Origin: Diphasiastrum complanatum
Lineage: Eukaryota > Streptophyta > Lycopodiopsida > Lycopodiales > Lycopodiaceae
DNA length: 64,000 bases
Reading direction: 5' to 3'
NCBI GenBank assembly: GCA_029204225.1
Contig: CM055095.1
Location: 52,053,836 to 52,117,835 of the forward strand
Below, piece by piece: positions 1-13,600 of the stretch. Numbering within the stretch: position 1 is the stretch's first letter; every line of letters starts with the position of its first letter. Both the position numbers and the translations under genes were made by a program. The notes below the pieces were generated by a model. It had not been told where the DNA came from and made no database searches. It saw only the letters and a program-made list of their open reading frames with translations.

Positions 1-1836
<1,836 letters not shown>

Positions 1837-2094
1837 TCATAGTAGAACCACATTCATCTTTATGGTATGTAGGGCCATCCTAGCCCTATTTTTGTACTTT
1901 TGGACCTCTTGGAGTAGTTGAGGCTCCTCCTCAAATCCTAGCACAATCTCCATCACATCTTGGAGTACCAAAATGGACTCCATCCTCACCTTCCAAATAG
2001 CATAATTGGAGGAGTTCAATCTCTCACCATGCTCCAACAAAATGAAATCTAAAGAAGTCACCTTCCCTTGAGAAATTGTCTTACAATGGATCAA
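1837..2094 (-). pseudogene. Copia gag N-terminal fragment
   Basis: Gag (UBN2/DUF4219-type) N-terminus. A stretch of the form LNSSNYAIWKVRMES is the signature start of Copia capsid proteins, followed by an EEEPQ acidic stretch and RARMALHTIKMNV. The frame ends abruptly after that motif, where homologous gags continue for another 200 residues, so this is a remnant. No zinc knuckle or pol follows. Confidence 0.8.
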
Positions 2095-2768
2095 AAAGTA
2101 TTTTTCTCTCTCTCAGTAATTCAATAATGGTATCCTATCACCTCAAATTTGAGATCTTGCAACTAGGTGTGAGACCTATCTCATTAGCTCTACCAATCTC
2201 TCTCAAACTAGATCAAACTCTCATCCCAAAATGGAGCAAGGACAAATTTTGGGTCACACAAAATCACTCAAAAACATCCATAAATGACTAAATACAATGG
2301 GATTATTGCTTGAAGCTATGTGGCTATGACCTCAAAAAATTGTCTAGATCTCAAATAGACAAGATCTAAGTTTTTGGATCAAACAAGCAAGATATGAGTC
2401 AAACTGAATGTGTCCAACCAGGTTGGGTGCCCTACCCACCTTGATTCGATTGGCTATAACTTTTGATTGGCACTTCCAATTGATTTGAAACAAATTGCAA
2501 CACAATCTTGACTCTACTAACTCTCTAGCAAGCTATCAAGCACTCGATTTGGATCTACCTTGAGAAACACCAACCATTCAAATTTTGGTGATCTCGCACA
2601 TGCCTAAGCAGTACAATCCATACAGTACCAAGAATGCAATCCAATATGTTTTTGATCCATTTTGGCCCTAAAATCCCCTTGAGAGCCATAGAGATGCACA
2701 CTCTCTAGATCTTGATTTCAAGGCAAACTTTCACATCACTCTTTATGTATGCATGGATATCTTAGGTA

Positions 2769-2781
2769 GGCTCTGATACCA
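2769..2781 (-). promoter_or_regulatory. Primer binding site of Copia D
   Basis: On the minus strand this reads TGGTATCAGAGCC directly after the LTR end. It is the canonical plant retroelement site complementary to the 3' end of initiator-Met tRNA. It fixes the LTR boundary at 2782. Confidence 0.9.
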
Positions 2782-3456
2782 TGTTGAATTTCACATGTGT
2801 GGGACAGCCCAAAAGTGTGTTTGATCTCCTAAGATGTGGGTGATTGCACAATAGAGATTGAATTCCAAGATCTATATCACAAATCTAAGGTATATCAGTT
2901 TCCAAAGTACGTTCACATGTGTGGAGACTTGACATGGAAAAAACTAAGTGCAAAACAGCCTTGCTCTCGGGTAGAGAGAGAATCCAAATGACAATACTCG
3001 AGCAGAGAGAGAAAGCCAAAAATGCTCAAAATGTAGAAACTCTCATTAACTCCAAAAAACTTACATAGAGTTGATCTAAGTACATATACGAAGCCAATTG
3101 AGGTGAAGGGGAGTGAAACATGACTGGACCCCTTCTTTTCCTCCTCTAAATGTGATTGGCTTAGTGACAGAATGACCCTCAAACTTGATTGGACCAATTT
3201 CATGGATCTTTAACTTGTGATTAGTCACATGATCTCAATACAACACATAGGAAGTGTCACTAGCCTCCTACCATCATGACATGTGTCAAGTGCCTAACTT
3301 ACTTTTGGATTTGGCCTTATCATTATGTGGCATGTGTACTTGCTCGAGTTACCTCTAATCCCAAAATTGGCCTAATCGTCTACTAACATGTGTAATGACA
3401 CAAAAAAGTCAATATAGCCCCTAACTCAACATAGATGACTTTTTCTATTTTTCACA
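2782..3456 (-). repeat. 5' LTR of Copia D (about 675 bp)
   Basis: On the minus strand the LTR starts TGTGAAAAATAG and ends in ...TTCAACA next to the primer binding site, giving TG...CA ends. A CACATGTG palindrome lies near the 3' end, as in other LTRs of the window. Confidence 0.75.
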
Positions 3457-4640
3457 TGAAGCAATTCCATTGCCAAGTTTTTAGAGTGATGAGTGGCCTA
3501 CTTCTGATAGTATTGCTTATGAATCCTTAAGATGCAAGCTACTCTTAGATGTTAAAAATGCAATGAAGATAAGTACCAAATCGAAAATTGGTCACCTAAG
3601 CTGGTTTTCTCATTACATATATTTGTTGATTTTTCTCAAGTACAAGTGTTCGAAGGACACCCACTTTATTTTTTTGTAAGGATTTATCCAATGATATTTT
3701 GTCAGATCTTATGGACCAAGTCTAGGATAGTAAGACAAACAGAGATATAAAATGCAGGATAAAAAGGTCTTCAATGATTTTCCGGTATCATATCAAAAAA
3801 CAAATGCTTAGTTTCACCTTCAATTATTAGAGATTCAAGAAAACTGGTGGGACTTGGCTACCACTACATCAAGACTTTCAAATGGATGGTCACATAGACC
3901 GAAAACAGATAAATATCATATATAGTGCAAAATTTCTAACTACCATTGAGGTGGAAGAGCACTGGAGCCTTGATTATATTATAGCAGAGCTCATCCTACT
4001 ACAAACCAATCTACCCACATATTTTAGATTCATCATCAACGGAAGACTTATAAGTACTCTATGTTTATCACATGTTTATAATAGTAGACACAAATTGTGA
4101 TCTGATAGTTGTTACTACAACATTTCTTATAAAAATCACTATTGTTCTATTTCATTGCATTCGTGTTGAATGTTTAATTAACGCTCACTTTTTTTTTAAT
4201 TACTGTCACAAGTATCAATAACGGAAAAATGCATGGCTATATCAGACACCTAATCATCTCTGGAATTTCTTTATGGTTGTCTACGATACCTACCCTAATA
4301 TTCAGTATCAACACATATCAGAATTACTCTATCATTCCGTTCTCTAAGTAATCCAGATCCTATTACATTATCGTTATTACTATCGTTCTATTGTTTTTAT
4401 TTGGTAGGACGACGGCCTTCATTTCTGTTGCAGCTTAGAACCTTGTTGTCATCCCATCAAATTGGTATCATTTTTGATAATATCACAACAAAGTGGTATC
4501 AAACCCGATCGCTTAATCCCAACAGCCGGCAGTAGTGAATCAACATCTTTATGTGTATTACTGGCCAACACAAAAAAAGAATTATAACATTATCTACAAT
4601 TTGTCAAAAATTGCCTATATTGGCAAATCGAGTCATGTAG
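3457..4640. other. Intergenic DNA, no gene recognised
   Basis: AT-rich sequence with no supported coding region. A GGTATCAAACCC stretch near 4493 resembles a primer binding site but no LTR boundary could be matched to it. Confidence 0.5.
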
Positions 4641-5302
4641 TCTAATGTAAATTTTGTACATAAGTGAATTTCACACATGCAAGGCCAAGATGCCACATGG
4701 CAATTCACTCCTAATGTAGGTTAGGTCGATTCAAGAGTGATAGTTGTGTCTATTTGGTAGAGATCCCTACATTATATGACCTACCCCTTGATTTGTGATG
4801 AAATTTTGACCAACCATGTACCTACCAAGCATGGCTCTAGGCTCTAGGAAATAGACTAGGGTTTCATTTCAGGAAAAAAAAAAAAAAAAAGGATGAGTTA
4901 ACTTCCTTATTACATGCTGGAAATTCACCTAACTTTACAAAGTCACTTTTGCTATGTATTTCAAGCTCCCATAGTGAGAAGATAGATTATGTTTTGAGCT
5001 CATTGGCAATCTCGAGTTTGCTCTCCGTGTACATTGATTCTTTGTGATACAAATAAAACTAAGACTTATTGTACTTCAAACACTGTCTACAGGCCGTATA
5101 GCAGGCTGCTCTTCACACGTGCCAACTTGGATTTGTGTTTATGTTCAATGATTTGATTGTCATTGCTTGTTGTTTGTCAAATTGCCAATCTAGATCAACT
5201 TTTTGATGATTAGTTTTTTGATAGATTGTTAAGCAAGTACACAATCACTCTTGTGGATCTTTCTAAGATCCAATTACGGTCCTAAAGCACTGTACTTTCA
5301 CA

Positions 5303-5315
5303 TGGTATCATATCC
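5303..5315 (+). promoter_or_regulatory. Primer binding site-like sequence of Copia E
   Basis: TGGTATCATATCC follows an LTR end in TTTCACA. The first eight bases match the tRNA-iMet site; the rest has drifted. Confidence 0.65.
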
Positions 5316-5780
5316 AAGTACAAGGGCTTTAATCATTGATCAAATCTAATCCATTTTTAGCAAGTATTGGTGCTAAAACTAGTCTTCTAAGGGCGAGCTA
5401 GAAGCTAAGTTTTGGTGAGAGGATTTGATTCCAAACTTGGTAGGGATCCAAATCCATATTGTTCACATGTGTGGGCACCTCTGAACCTACATTTAATGTA
5501 TGATATTCATTTGATCCATAAAATTTCAATTTGAGAGATCTTGATGTAATTTTTGGTGCAAATCCTAGGAAAAGCCACCAAGTTTGAGTGCCATTAATTA
5601 GTTTTGAATTTGATTCATGAGATTTAATTAATCTAGTCTGAAATAAAGTCCTAAAGTGATTTTCAGGTCTTGAAAGTACATCAAGTAGTGTGAGGGAGAT
5701 TGAGTCATTTTTTTGTCCAAAAATAGCCAAGATTGGCAAGATTTGATTGTTAGTAGATTTTACACAATGCGGCATGATCA

Positions 5781-6071
5781 ATGCTATCAAATGCTCAGCT
5801 ACCTAAGAACTTTTGGGCTAAAGTAATTTCAACTGCTTGCTATCTACAAAATTATTCAAGCACTAAACCAGTCGACTCAAAGACTCCCTTCGAAGCCTAT
5901 CAAGGATACAAGCCGAGTCTGAAGCACCTTCGAGTATTTGGTTATCTTTGCTATGTGCAGATCACTTGTGACCTAAGAAAGAAACTCGATCATGTTAGTT
6001 GTAGAAGTATCTTCATGGGATACTCGACATCACATAAAGCCTATTTGATCTACGATGTCGAATCGAGCTGA
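5781..6071 (+). pseudogene. Copia integrase C-terminal fragment
   Basis: The translated frame begins with LPKNFWAKVISTACYLQN, the typical end of the Copia integrase core. It continues with TPFEAYQGYKPSLKHLRVFG and a FMGYSTSHKAYLIYD segment that normally links integrase to reverse transcriptase. The catalytic DD35E region upstream is absent. A stop ends the frame at 6071, and related sequence continues in other frames. Confidence 0.88.
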
Positions 6072-6329
6072 ATCACAGTCAGTCGAGATGTCATCTTCCT
6101 CGAAGACAAATTTTATGACTTCAAGCGAAGTAGCCAATGCAGGAGTTCGTTCCAACGACTCCAATCACCATCGACAGGCCCTGACTTGTGACTATTTTGA
6201 CAGCAATTGAAGTTACCCATGTCACACAACTACAAGAATCATCATCTCAGCAACCGACTATTTTTTGAAGGTATGCTTGACATTGACATGAGCCTGATCG
6301 TTATATCCCTCAAGCATTCATCAGTTATG

Positions 6330-6770
6330 ATGAACATGCCTTAGTAGCAGAAGCAATATCGAGTTCAAATGCAAACAACTGGTGCACATCCATGAATGCT
6401 GAGTATAATTTATTGATGAAGAACAAGACCTGGTGTTTTCTCGAGCCGCCTGGTGTCTTCTCGAGCCTCCTCTTGATGCAAAGATCACTGACACTAAGTG
6501 GATCTTTAAGTTGAAGCTCAATCCATATGGTTCGACAACCAAATGAAAAGATCAACTAGTCACCAAAGGATATGAACAAACTTATGGGATTGACTACACT
6601 GAGACGTTCCGTCCAGTAGTAAGACTTCAATCAATTCGATCATTACTTGCTATCGTAGCTGCCAAAGATCTGGAAGTTCACCAAATGGATGTTCAGACAA
6701 CATATTTGAACGAATATATACAAGAAGATATCTACATCTATCAATCCTAAGGTTACGTCCTTCATGTTGA
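6330..6770 (+). pseudogene. Copia reverse transcriptase N-terminal fragment
   Basis: Across frames one reads remnants of the RT entry region: an alanine-rich W..SMNAEYN.L.KN.TW motif, a K-W-IFKLK-like block, a [15 protein letters not shown]-like block and a DVQT..LN..I.EDIYI-like block. Several stops and shifts interrupt it. The YVDD catalytic motif is not reached before the polypurine tract at about 6785-6798, so the polymerase is deleted. Confidence 0.75.
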
Positions 6771-6798
6771 AAATAGTAAGTACTAAAAAAAAAGGGAG

Positions 6799-7468
6799 TG
6801 CAAAATTGTCAACTAATTACTTGACTATTTTAGGCCTAATGGAGGCCAAACTTGTATATAGTATTTTTCAAAAGTTTCACATGTGTGAAAGTGGTAGATC
6901 TGAATTATAAGTGGTAAACAAGTCTTATAAGTGGTAGAACAAGACTTATAACTGGTAGACCTTAAGTCCCACAAAATGGTCATTATTTCATGTAATTTGG
7001 TCGTATGGACCAAAATTGATAATGTCAGATTCCTATTTTTAATTTAGGGCTATATGAACCCGAAGAAAAGAGAGAGTAATCTCTCATGCCTATAAATAGT
7101 AGATAATGCATGAAATAATATGTTGAGTGAGTGATTATTTTAGTGGAGATCATTCTATTGGAATATCATCTTGATTTTGCTCTTATCTCTACATGTATTT
7201 TGGAGATTGATGGAGTAGCTGGTTTTGGATGTTATTGATGAATGCATTTATGACTTTATAGTTGTTATACAGCCTGTTTACAAATGATTTTGTATCTAAT
7301 GAAAATTTTCATAAACAATTATTTGTCATTTCAATCATTTATGATGTTTATTTGATCTTAGAAGCAAATTTGTGAGTGTTTTGTCTAGCTCTTGATTATT
7401 GGAGGCTTGTGCATTCACCTTGGCCTAGATCTAATGTTTGGATCCAATTTCGATCTTTAATTTTCACA
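6799..7468 (+). repeat. 3' LTR of Copia E (about 670 bp)
   Basis: It begins TG immediately after an A9GGGAG polypurine tract and ends ...TTTTCACA at 7468. It contains a TATAAATA box at 7091 and a TTTCACATGTGTGAAA palindrome at about 6875-6890. The sequence after the end is not a primer binding site, which agrees with a 3' LTR. Confidence 0.7.
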
Positions 7469-8190
7469 AATAAATCATGTATTCCAATAAGAATCTAGTA
7501 GACATATTCTTGAAGTCCAAAAGCTTTCTAGGGAATGAGACTTTAGAATGATTCCTTGGATGGTGTGTTCTTTAATACTTATATATGACTTGGGAATCTC
7601 AAAAATTATGATTGATAAATATGATTTAGATTCTAAGTTTTTGATTGATAAATCATAAAGGTACACTTTGTTATAATTAGACAATTGTGTGAAAATGCAC
7701 CGATTCTTAAAAATAATAAGCTATTCTTGATTCTTAGTTGGAACAACAAATAAGATCAACATTTTGATAAACTCAAAAATTTAATTATCTTTGCACTAGT
7801 GTTTATGTTGAGGACATAGTACGTGTCTCACAAGCAATCTCATTGGGAATATTACTTCTCTTGAATGGAGTTTTCTTATATTAGTAATATACATTCTACC
7901 ACAAGTTATAGTCTTGTTACAATATGTATGACTTTTTGACCTAGATTTCTGGTTGCGATGGAGATGAAGTATATCAAAACTATAGAAGATTGCATATTTC
8001 CTACATGAGATGCGAAAAATAATGCAATCAACTAATGAAAATAGATGTAGTATTCAAGACAAGATTAAACTTTTTATGAGTCATAAAGAATCTTCTAGAA
8101 ATTTTAAGTTGATTGACTAGGCATGTCTTAGAATTTCTAAACATTCTAAGAGTAGGCATACATGGAAGCATTATAAGTTGTCTATGATAC
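7469..8190. other. Degraded intergenic DNA
   Basis: No intact feature seen. It lies between a Copia 3' LTR and a Gypsy tail and is probably old retroelement sequence, but I cannot assign it. Confidence 0.4.
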
Positions 8191-8224
8191 ATCACAGACT
8201 GGTTCTTTAGCTTTTAAACTTGAT

Positions 8225-8560
8225 CTCCAAGATAAGTCCACGATTAACCATGTATATCATGTAAGTCGATTGAAATTGAGTTACATGAAGGTGATACACT
8301 TGGATTTGGAAAAGATCTAACCCAACTACAACATTTATGGCTTAGTGTACCTCTAGAACCTTAAAAGTACTTCGCGCAAGAGATAAACAATTGTGAAATC
8401 GTAGTATCTCATAGTATTTGATTAGGTGAAAATGTTGGACTGAGGATGTTGACTCTTGGGAAAGAGTTGAAGTGTAAAGGAAAAAAAAATTGTAGCTTCC
8501 AATTCTAATCATAGAAGCAATTCAAGGTGGAGAAGAATGTTACATCCATGTCTAGCTTAC
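8225..8560 (+). pseudogene. Ty3/Gypsy integrase tail with chromodomain, into its 3' LTR
   Basis: From about 8218 the plus strand reads KLDLQDKSTINHVYHVSRLK, the conserved Gypsy integrase C-terminal block (usual form FKLDLP...HPVFHVS.LK). About 150 bases on, a damaged chromodomain follows (LIR.K...TEDVDSWE, usual form LVKWKG...EDATWE). A purine-rich GGTGGAGAAGAA and a TGTTACATCC start at 8538 look like the polypurine tract and 3' LTR start. The LTR carries a 10-bp inverted repeat (CCATGTCTAG and its complement) at about 8546-8590. Stops interrupt it, so it is dead. Confidence 0.75.
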
Positions 8561-8939
8561 TAACGATTTAAAACAATCCTAGACATGGGCATCATGCCTC
8601 TACTGTTGCATTTATTCGTTATGCCTCAAAATTGCATTCAAAACCAATTTGATAATCAATAACCTTGAGAGGGCTCAGACACTCCAATACTAATATGTCA
8701 AGTGGTACATGGTGTATGATGGCTATTTGCATGTTGAGAGACTATCAATTGAAATTGGAATTGAGTCCAATCAATGTGAGGATTGCATGGATACATGCAC
8801 AAGCTACTTGGGTCTATATATCCTAGTGAAGACTCGTGTTGAAAATATGAAATAATGATGTCAAATAATTATTTGACAATAATGTGAATGTCGACAATAT
8901 AGAAACACTATTAGACATGCGTACATCTATGATTGAGCT

Positions 8940-9690
8940 ACAGTGAACTATCGTTCAAAAATTGTGGAGATGGATATACAAACAACAATTTTAAATGGCA
9001 TTATTGAGAAAGACATTTACATGTCTCAACCTAAAGATTACGAGTTGGAATGAATTTTCCATTAGGTATACACTTCATAAAGCTCTCTCTCTATGGGCTA
9101 AAAGAGTCATCTTGTTCATGGTTCTATAGAATTAATCAATTATTTATGGAAGATAGATTTGAAATTATACTACAACCAATTGATTCATCTTTTGTTATCA
9201 CTACATTATATGTGATGACACATTACTTTTTAGTAATGGCATTTGACTGATAAAAGATGCTATCGAATAATTTGACATGAAAAAATTTAGGGGAGATCCA
9301 TTAATGCCTTGGTATTCAAATATTCAAAAATCGTGCTCAAAGATTTTTTTTCTATCAAATCAACAAAAGTATGTACATGATTTGTTATTAAAGCACAATA
9401 TGGTCAACTGCAAACTAGCCAAATCTCCAATGGGTCCAAGTTTGAAACTAGCCAAATCTCCAAATGGATCTAAGTTTCAAATTTTCAAAGGATCAATGTC
9501 CACAATTTGTCGAAGAAGTGGAGCAAATGAAACTTCATCCCTATAGTCAATTATTGGTTCTCTTTTGTATACCATGATATTTACTAAAGCTAGCATTCCT
9601 ATTGCAAGCAAGAAAGGACATGAGAAGCAAATTTTGAATTCGATGAAAATTTGCCATCCTAAAAGGCCTCATATGCAATTTCATGGATCT
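8940..9690 (+). pseudogene. Copia reverse transcriptase/RNase H relic
   Basis: The motifs run in the right order in shifting frames: VEMDIQTTILNG.IEKDIYMSQP (usual DVKTAFLNG.LEE.IYM.QP), SLYGLK.S...WFYRIN, a position for the catalytic YVDD now reading YVMTHY, then a LGIQI block at about 9305. Next come LL.KHNMVNCKLAKSPM and a YSQLLVLF/LIGSLLY-like block near 9545. Stops and shifts are frequent. The short phrase around AACTAGCCAAATCTCCAA is duplicated at 9410-9470. Confidence 0.82.
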
Positions 9691-10549
9691 ACGAAGAATA
9701 CCATACTCTAACCATATGCAAGGCTCTATGTCTTCTTTGCTCCTAATAGTTCCATGCTAATCACCTTCAACACAATCTCGCAAGGATTTTGCAAAAGAAA
9801 AATTACCACCTTGTTTGCTTAAGCTACCTTCAATATTTTAACATCAAGCAAATAGCTGCTCAAATATCTCTTTGATTTTTAGATTGAATGCCATGTTTAA
9901 GATAATATTCGATTATGTTGCCCTTCTCTCCTCCTTTTCACTCTTAATGTGGAACTCTTTAAATCATGTGAATGATTGTAAAAGAGAATCTTTGATACAC
10001 TTTTGACTACAAGTTAAACAAGACTAATTAGACAACTCTGCCTACCGAAATTAGACTGATTTCATAGCTCCTTAAAGATGATCAATTTAAATATCACATA
10101 AGATCCAGCTTGATTCAATCACTGATAATATATCACTGATTAAATCATACTTGGTCTTATAGACACACTCCCAGCTACTTTCGGGACTTGAAACTATTCT
10201 ATAATAATGCTTTATAAAGTGAAGAACCCCTTTACTTTGAATAAGACAATTTTGATATATGGCATTATTTTGCACCAAAATTGGGTGCCCCACAATATTG
10301 TTGCATTTGCAACCTTCTAAACATTTGCTAAAATGGTACAAATAAGAGCTAGAGATTACCATGTCTCAATGTGATGAGTTTGGTGTCCTGAGCTTCAAAT
10401 ATGGTTGGCAAAAATTTCGGCTCTTCAATCAGTATGCTCTACCAGTAAGTGGGAAATGTTAATTGCATTGTGTCAATCATTAAAATCTCGCTGAACACTT
10501 AATACACCTGAAAGCTTAAGTGACTGGAGGATGAAAATGTAGGGGAATC
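9691..10549. other. CPN10 3' flank and probable 3' UTR
   Basis: No coding region recognised. The part next to 10549 on the minus strand is presumably the 3' UTR of CPN10; I could not place the polyadenylation site. Confidence 0.45.
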
Positions 10550-10618
10550 CTAATCCACAACTGCTAGCAAATCTCCAGCATTACAAAAGAAGAGCTTTTC
10601 TGTACTGCCCAAATTAAC
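10550..10618 (-). CDS. CPN10: CPN10 exon 7 (C-terminus and stop)
   Basis: Acceptor ATTGCAG|GTTAAT; 22 codons reading VNLGSTEKLFFC...DLLAVVD, then TAG. This matches the family's VDLGTD...HCFC..DLLA end. Confidence 0.93.
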   Translation of the reverse strand, partial: VNLGSTEKLFFCNAGDLLAVVD

Positions 10619-13600
10619 CTGCAATAGAACAAGAGTCAATTTTGGTAACCCTTTTGTTGATTTTCTAGGCAGAACCAATGGCAGAATCGAACTAAAAGAA
10701 ATTGCATGTATTTGGCTACTGAGAGGAGGAAAAAACAAATATATTTTGAAATACACATTATGATGGTATTTATCAGCATGAAGGCATCTTTGACACATGA
10801 AATTAAAGTTAAGCTCTCTCTGATCCACCCGTAAGACAATGAAACGCTAAAAAGGTAAAAAATATCAATCCACAGCATCAACAATAAGATATCAATGTTA
10901 GCCAGCAAGCACCATCTCTGGTTTCAGAATAATCTGCTAACTGGGCTTTGACAGAATCTAGATTCTAGTGAGTACCTCCAGCATTGACTAACAAGTAAAT
11001 ACAATGAATCAAATACAAAACTTAAACTATGCCATGAACCTTAATTGCAAACAAGGGCTCAAAAGTAGATGACATAAAAGAGCTAGAAACAAAGTGGGCT
11101 CAAATCAATCATCTTACCATTTACTGAATTCTATAATCAATAATTATAACACACGATGAGCTGAATACCAGAAAAAATGAAAACAGTTTTCCTAGCACAA
11201 TTACAGAATAGTTACAATCGATAGAATTACAACATTATAATTAATTAATTTTTTCCCAAAAGCACCAAAAGAGATGAAACCTTCATAGAATTGTGAGCTA
11301 AACACTTTGTTAGGTTATATATGAAGAGATTCCAATATCAATGCTAAGGATTGTACCCGAACACATGATAAAACGCAAGCAATCTTCAAAGGTCAACTCT
11401 ATGTGGTCGACCCGTGTAATCTTTGACCATCAACTCCATGCATAGCACCCAACACATGCTACAAGATCCCTACTCATGTCATCAGTTCCCAAGAGTAGAT
11501 AGACTTCGGTTTTGACAATAATCATGTTTACACCTTTGATGTCAAAAATAATAATCTGCATGCATGAATGATGTATTTTGAACGATCTTTAATGAAATGT
11601 GAAGCTATTGCATTTCATCTGCAAACACTTTATTTTTCTAGGGTTTACAGAATAAAATATGTGCTCAATGGCTTCCTAGATAGTGGGAAATTCACTTAGA
11701 CATCAATGTAGTGTGCAATTTCCATCAAAAGATGTGGCTGCTCCGGATGTGCATGTACCCTATCATAGTGATCATGTGGCGCATATTCATATGGAATATT
11801 TACTAGACTTCAAATTGCAGACTGATACATGGCTGTGCCTATGCAGCCTCTAGACATACTTGCTCTACATATATAATTGAAATCATTTAGCTCACATGGC
11901 TTATCACCCCTAATCATGTGGCTGTACCATATTTGTAATATTTTCGACTTGTCGAGCTTCACAAACAGTGTATCATTTGTAGGTACTTGTGTTGGCCTCC
12001 TGTATAGATATCTTGAACTGTAGATATAATTAGTAGTAGTAGGTTGAATAACCTCATTCCATCATCTTTCTGATCTTGTCATCTCGACTGAGCTCTCCTC
12101 TCATTAAACAGTCCCTAGTCATGATCCATCCTCTCTCAAACCTCTCCAAAATGCTAGCAAGTACAAAGGCCGATAGGTTGTAACAGCACAAGTCAATCCC
12201 CTCCAACTAAGCAAATGATATATGTCAGCCTATTATAGCAAAGTTTCAAAAGAGGTGCGCCGACTGTAAATAGCTTGCAGATGTAAGCGCAAAATTGTAA
12301 AAGAAATGTGTACTGGCTGTAGAGAGCCAGCAGATGTAAGGCTTAAGCAGAACTATATATGAAGAGAGTCCTACTGTGTTGCAGCGGATTGCGATCCGCT
12401 GCAAAAACGTTCCGGATCGTGCGATCCGGAACGTCAGCGATCCGCGACCCCGATCGCAAATTTTTTTTTTTTTTTTTTGTGGAAAAAGTAGTAATGGCCA
12501 AATTTTTTTTTTTTTTGAGTTTAATACTAACTAAATCAGTTTTGAATGATGTTCTGATGCCAATGGTTTGCAGATCCACTGATTCCGTTTTCTGTTAGAA
12601 AATGATAGAAAGAGTTAGAAGTAGCCTTCCTTAGATTGGCAGGAATTGTATACTTCTTTTGGAATAGCTGAAACAGGGGGTTCAGGGGGCGGTAGCCCCC
12701 CGGTGGGAGGTTTGGGGGGCAACGCCCCCCAACGGCAGACTACACAATCCAACTCCCTGAGTGAAAACACACTTTTTGGTATTTCGCACCCGAAACAGTC
12801 GGCAGACTACACAGTCCAAATTTTTGAAACCATATGAAAATGCAGCCAGTTTTCTTAAACCATCTACTGATGTCCAGATTTCTGCTCAATGTAGCCCGCA
12901 GCCATCTGAAACCAAGCAACAGATCTGCATAACAATTGCTTTTTTGATATCCTTTCACATGATACCCATATTGGCAACTATACAAAAAAAAAAAAATTGC
13001 GTTCCGGGAAACCCTACTGGAAAATCCCGGATCGCGTTCAAGAACGCGGACTGCAACCTTGGAGTCATATAATACTCTCGTGATAGGATGTGAGTAAAAT
13101 AGTTCTACTATAGGCAAAGCAGATAATTTAGTTGGTGACTGCCATACAACTGCTATAACCAACCACATAACCAGAGTTAATAACAAGCTAAAAGTGGGTG
13201 ATTACTACTGAAAAGATATTGAACTGGGCCTGCTGACACATAGTCAGACCAAGTGTTAAGAGGCTCAAGAAGGTCAAACCACAAGTAGCTGCAAAAAGTG
13301 GAGTTCATAGTTGCCATAGATGTTGCAAAGATCTCTGTCGTCAATAGGATGGAGCGGCCAAAGTAGTCAAGAAGGGGTCGTAATAATGTTGAATCCAGAT
13401 GGCCATCATTGTAAGCAGGTGGTCACAATGGGTCGACAGTTGGAAAAAAAACAATGCCTCTTGCTGGAAAATATGACACATCTAGGAAGCTGAGAGCCAA
13501 AACAACTTAAATCATGCCAAAAGTTGGGCAGGAATTGCTTCCACAACAACTGTGGGCCAGTCACACCTAGTAAACATAGCTGGAAGCAGATCATGGCCCA

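Larger units (their letters stand above)
1837..3456 (-). mobile_element. Truncated Copia retroelement D: 5' LTR plus start of gag
   Basis: Read on the minus strand, this is an LTR (3456 down to 2782), a tRNA-iMet-type primer binding site, a leader, and the first 80 or so codons of a Copia gag. The element breaks off at about 1840. The rest of gag, pol and the 3' LTR are absent. The gag is clearly the same family as the one in element C at 24.0-24.5 kb (shared MESIL.LQDVM and RARMALH.IKMNV). The candidate target duplication on the right is TGAAG at 3457-3461; its partner is lost. Confidence 0.8.
4640..7468 (+). mobile_element. Composite/deleted Copia element E
   Basis: A left LTR ends at 5302 and is followed by a primer binding site and a leader resembling that of element B. 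Then come the C-terminal end of integrase (about 5780), the start of reverse transcriptase (about 6340-6770), a polypurine tract and a right LTR (6799-7468). Gag, protease, most of integrase and most of RT/RNase H are missing. The two LTRs share ends (GATCCAATT...TTCACA) but not clear overall identity, so this may be a mosaic of two related insertions. The left boundary is uncertain. Confidence 0.65.

Noticed and set aside
4490-4510. Second primer binding site (GGTATCAAACCC)
   Set aside because: No TG...CA boundary or LTR partner could be matched upstream.
5398-5790. 130-codon minus-strand ORF
   Set aside because: It is the reverse complement of the Copia E leader; no protein motif, and the plus strand explains the region.
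12343-13186. ORFs on both strands at 12.3-13.2 kb
   Set aside because: They overlap the hairpin-rich fold-back element, run through T and A homopolymers and show no domain.
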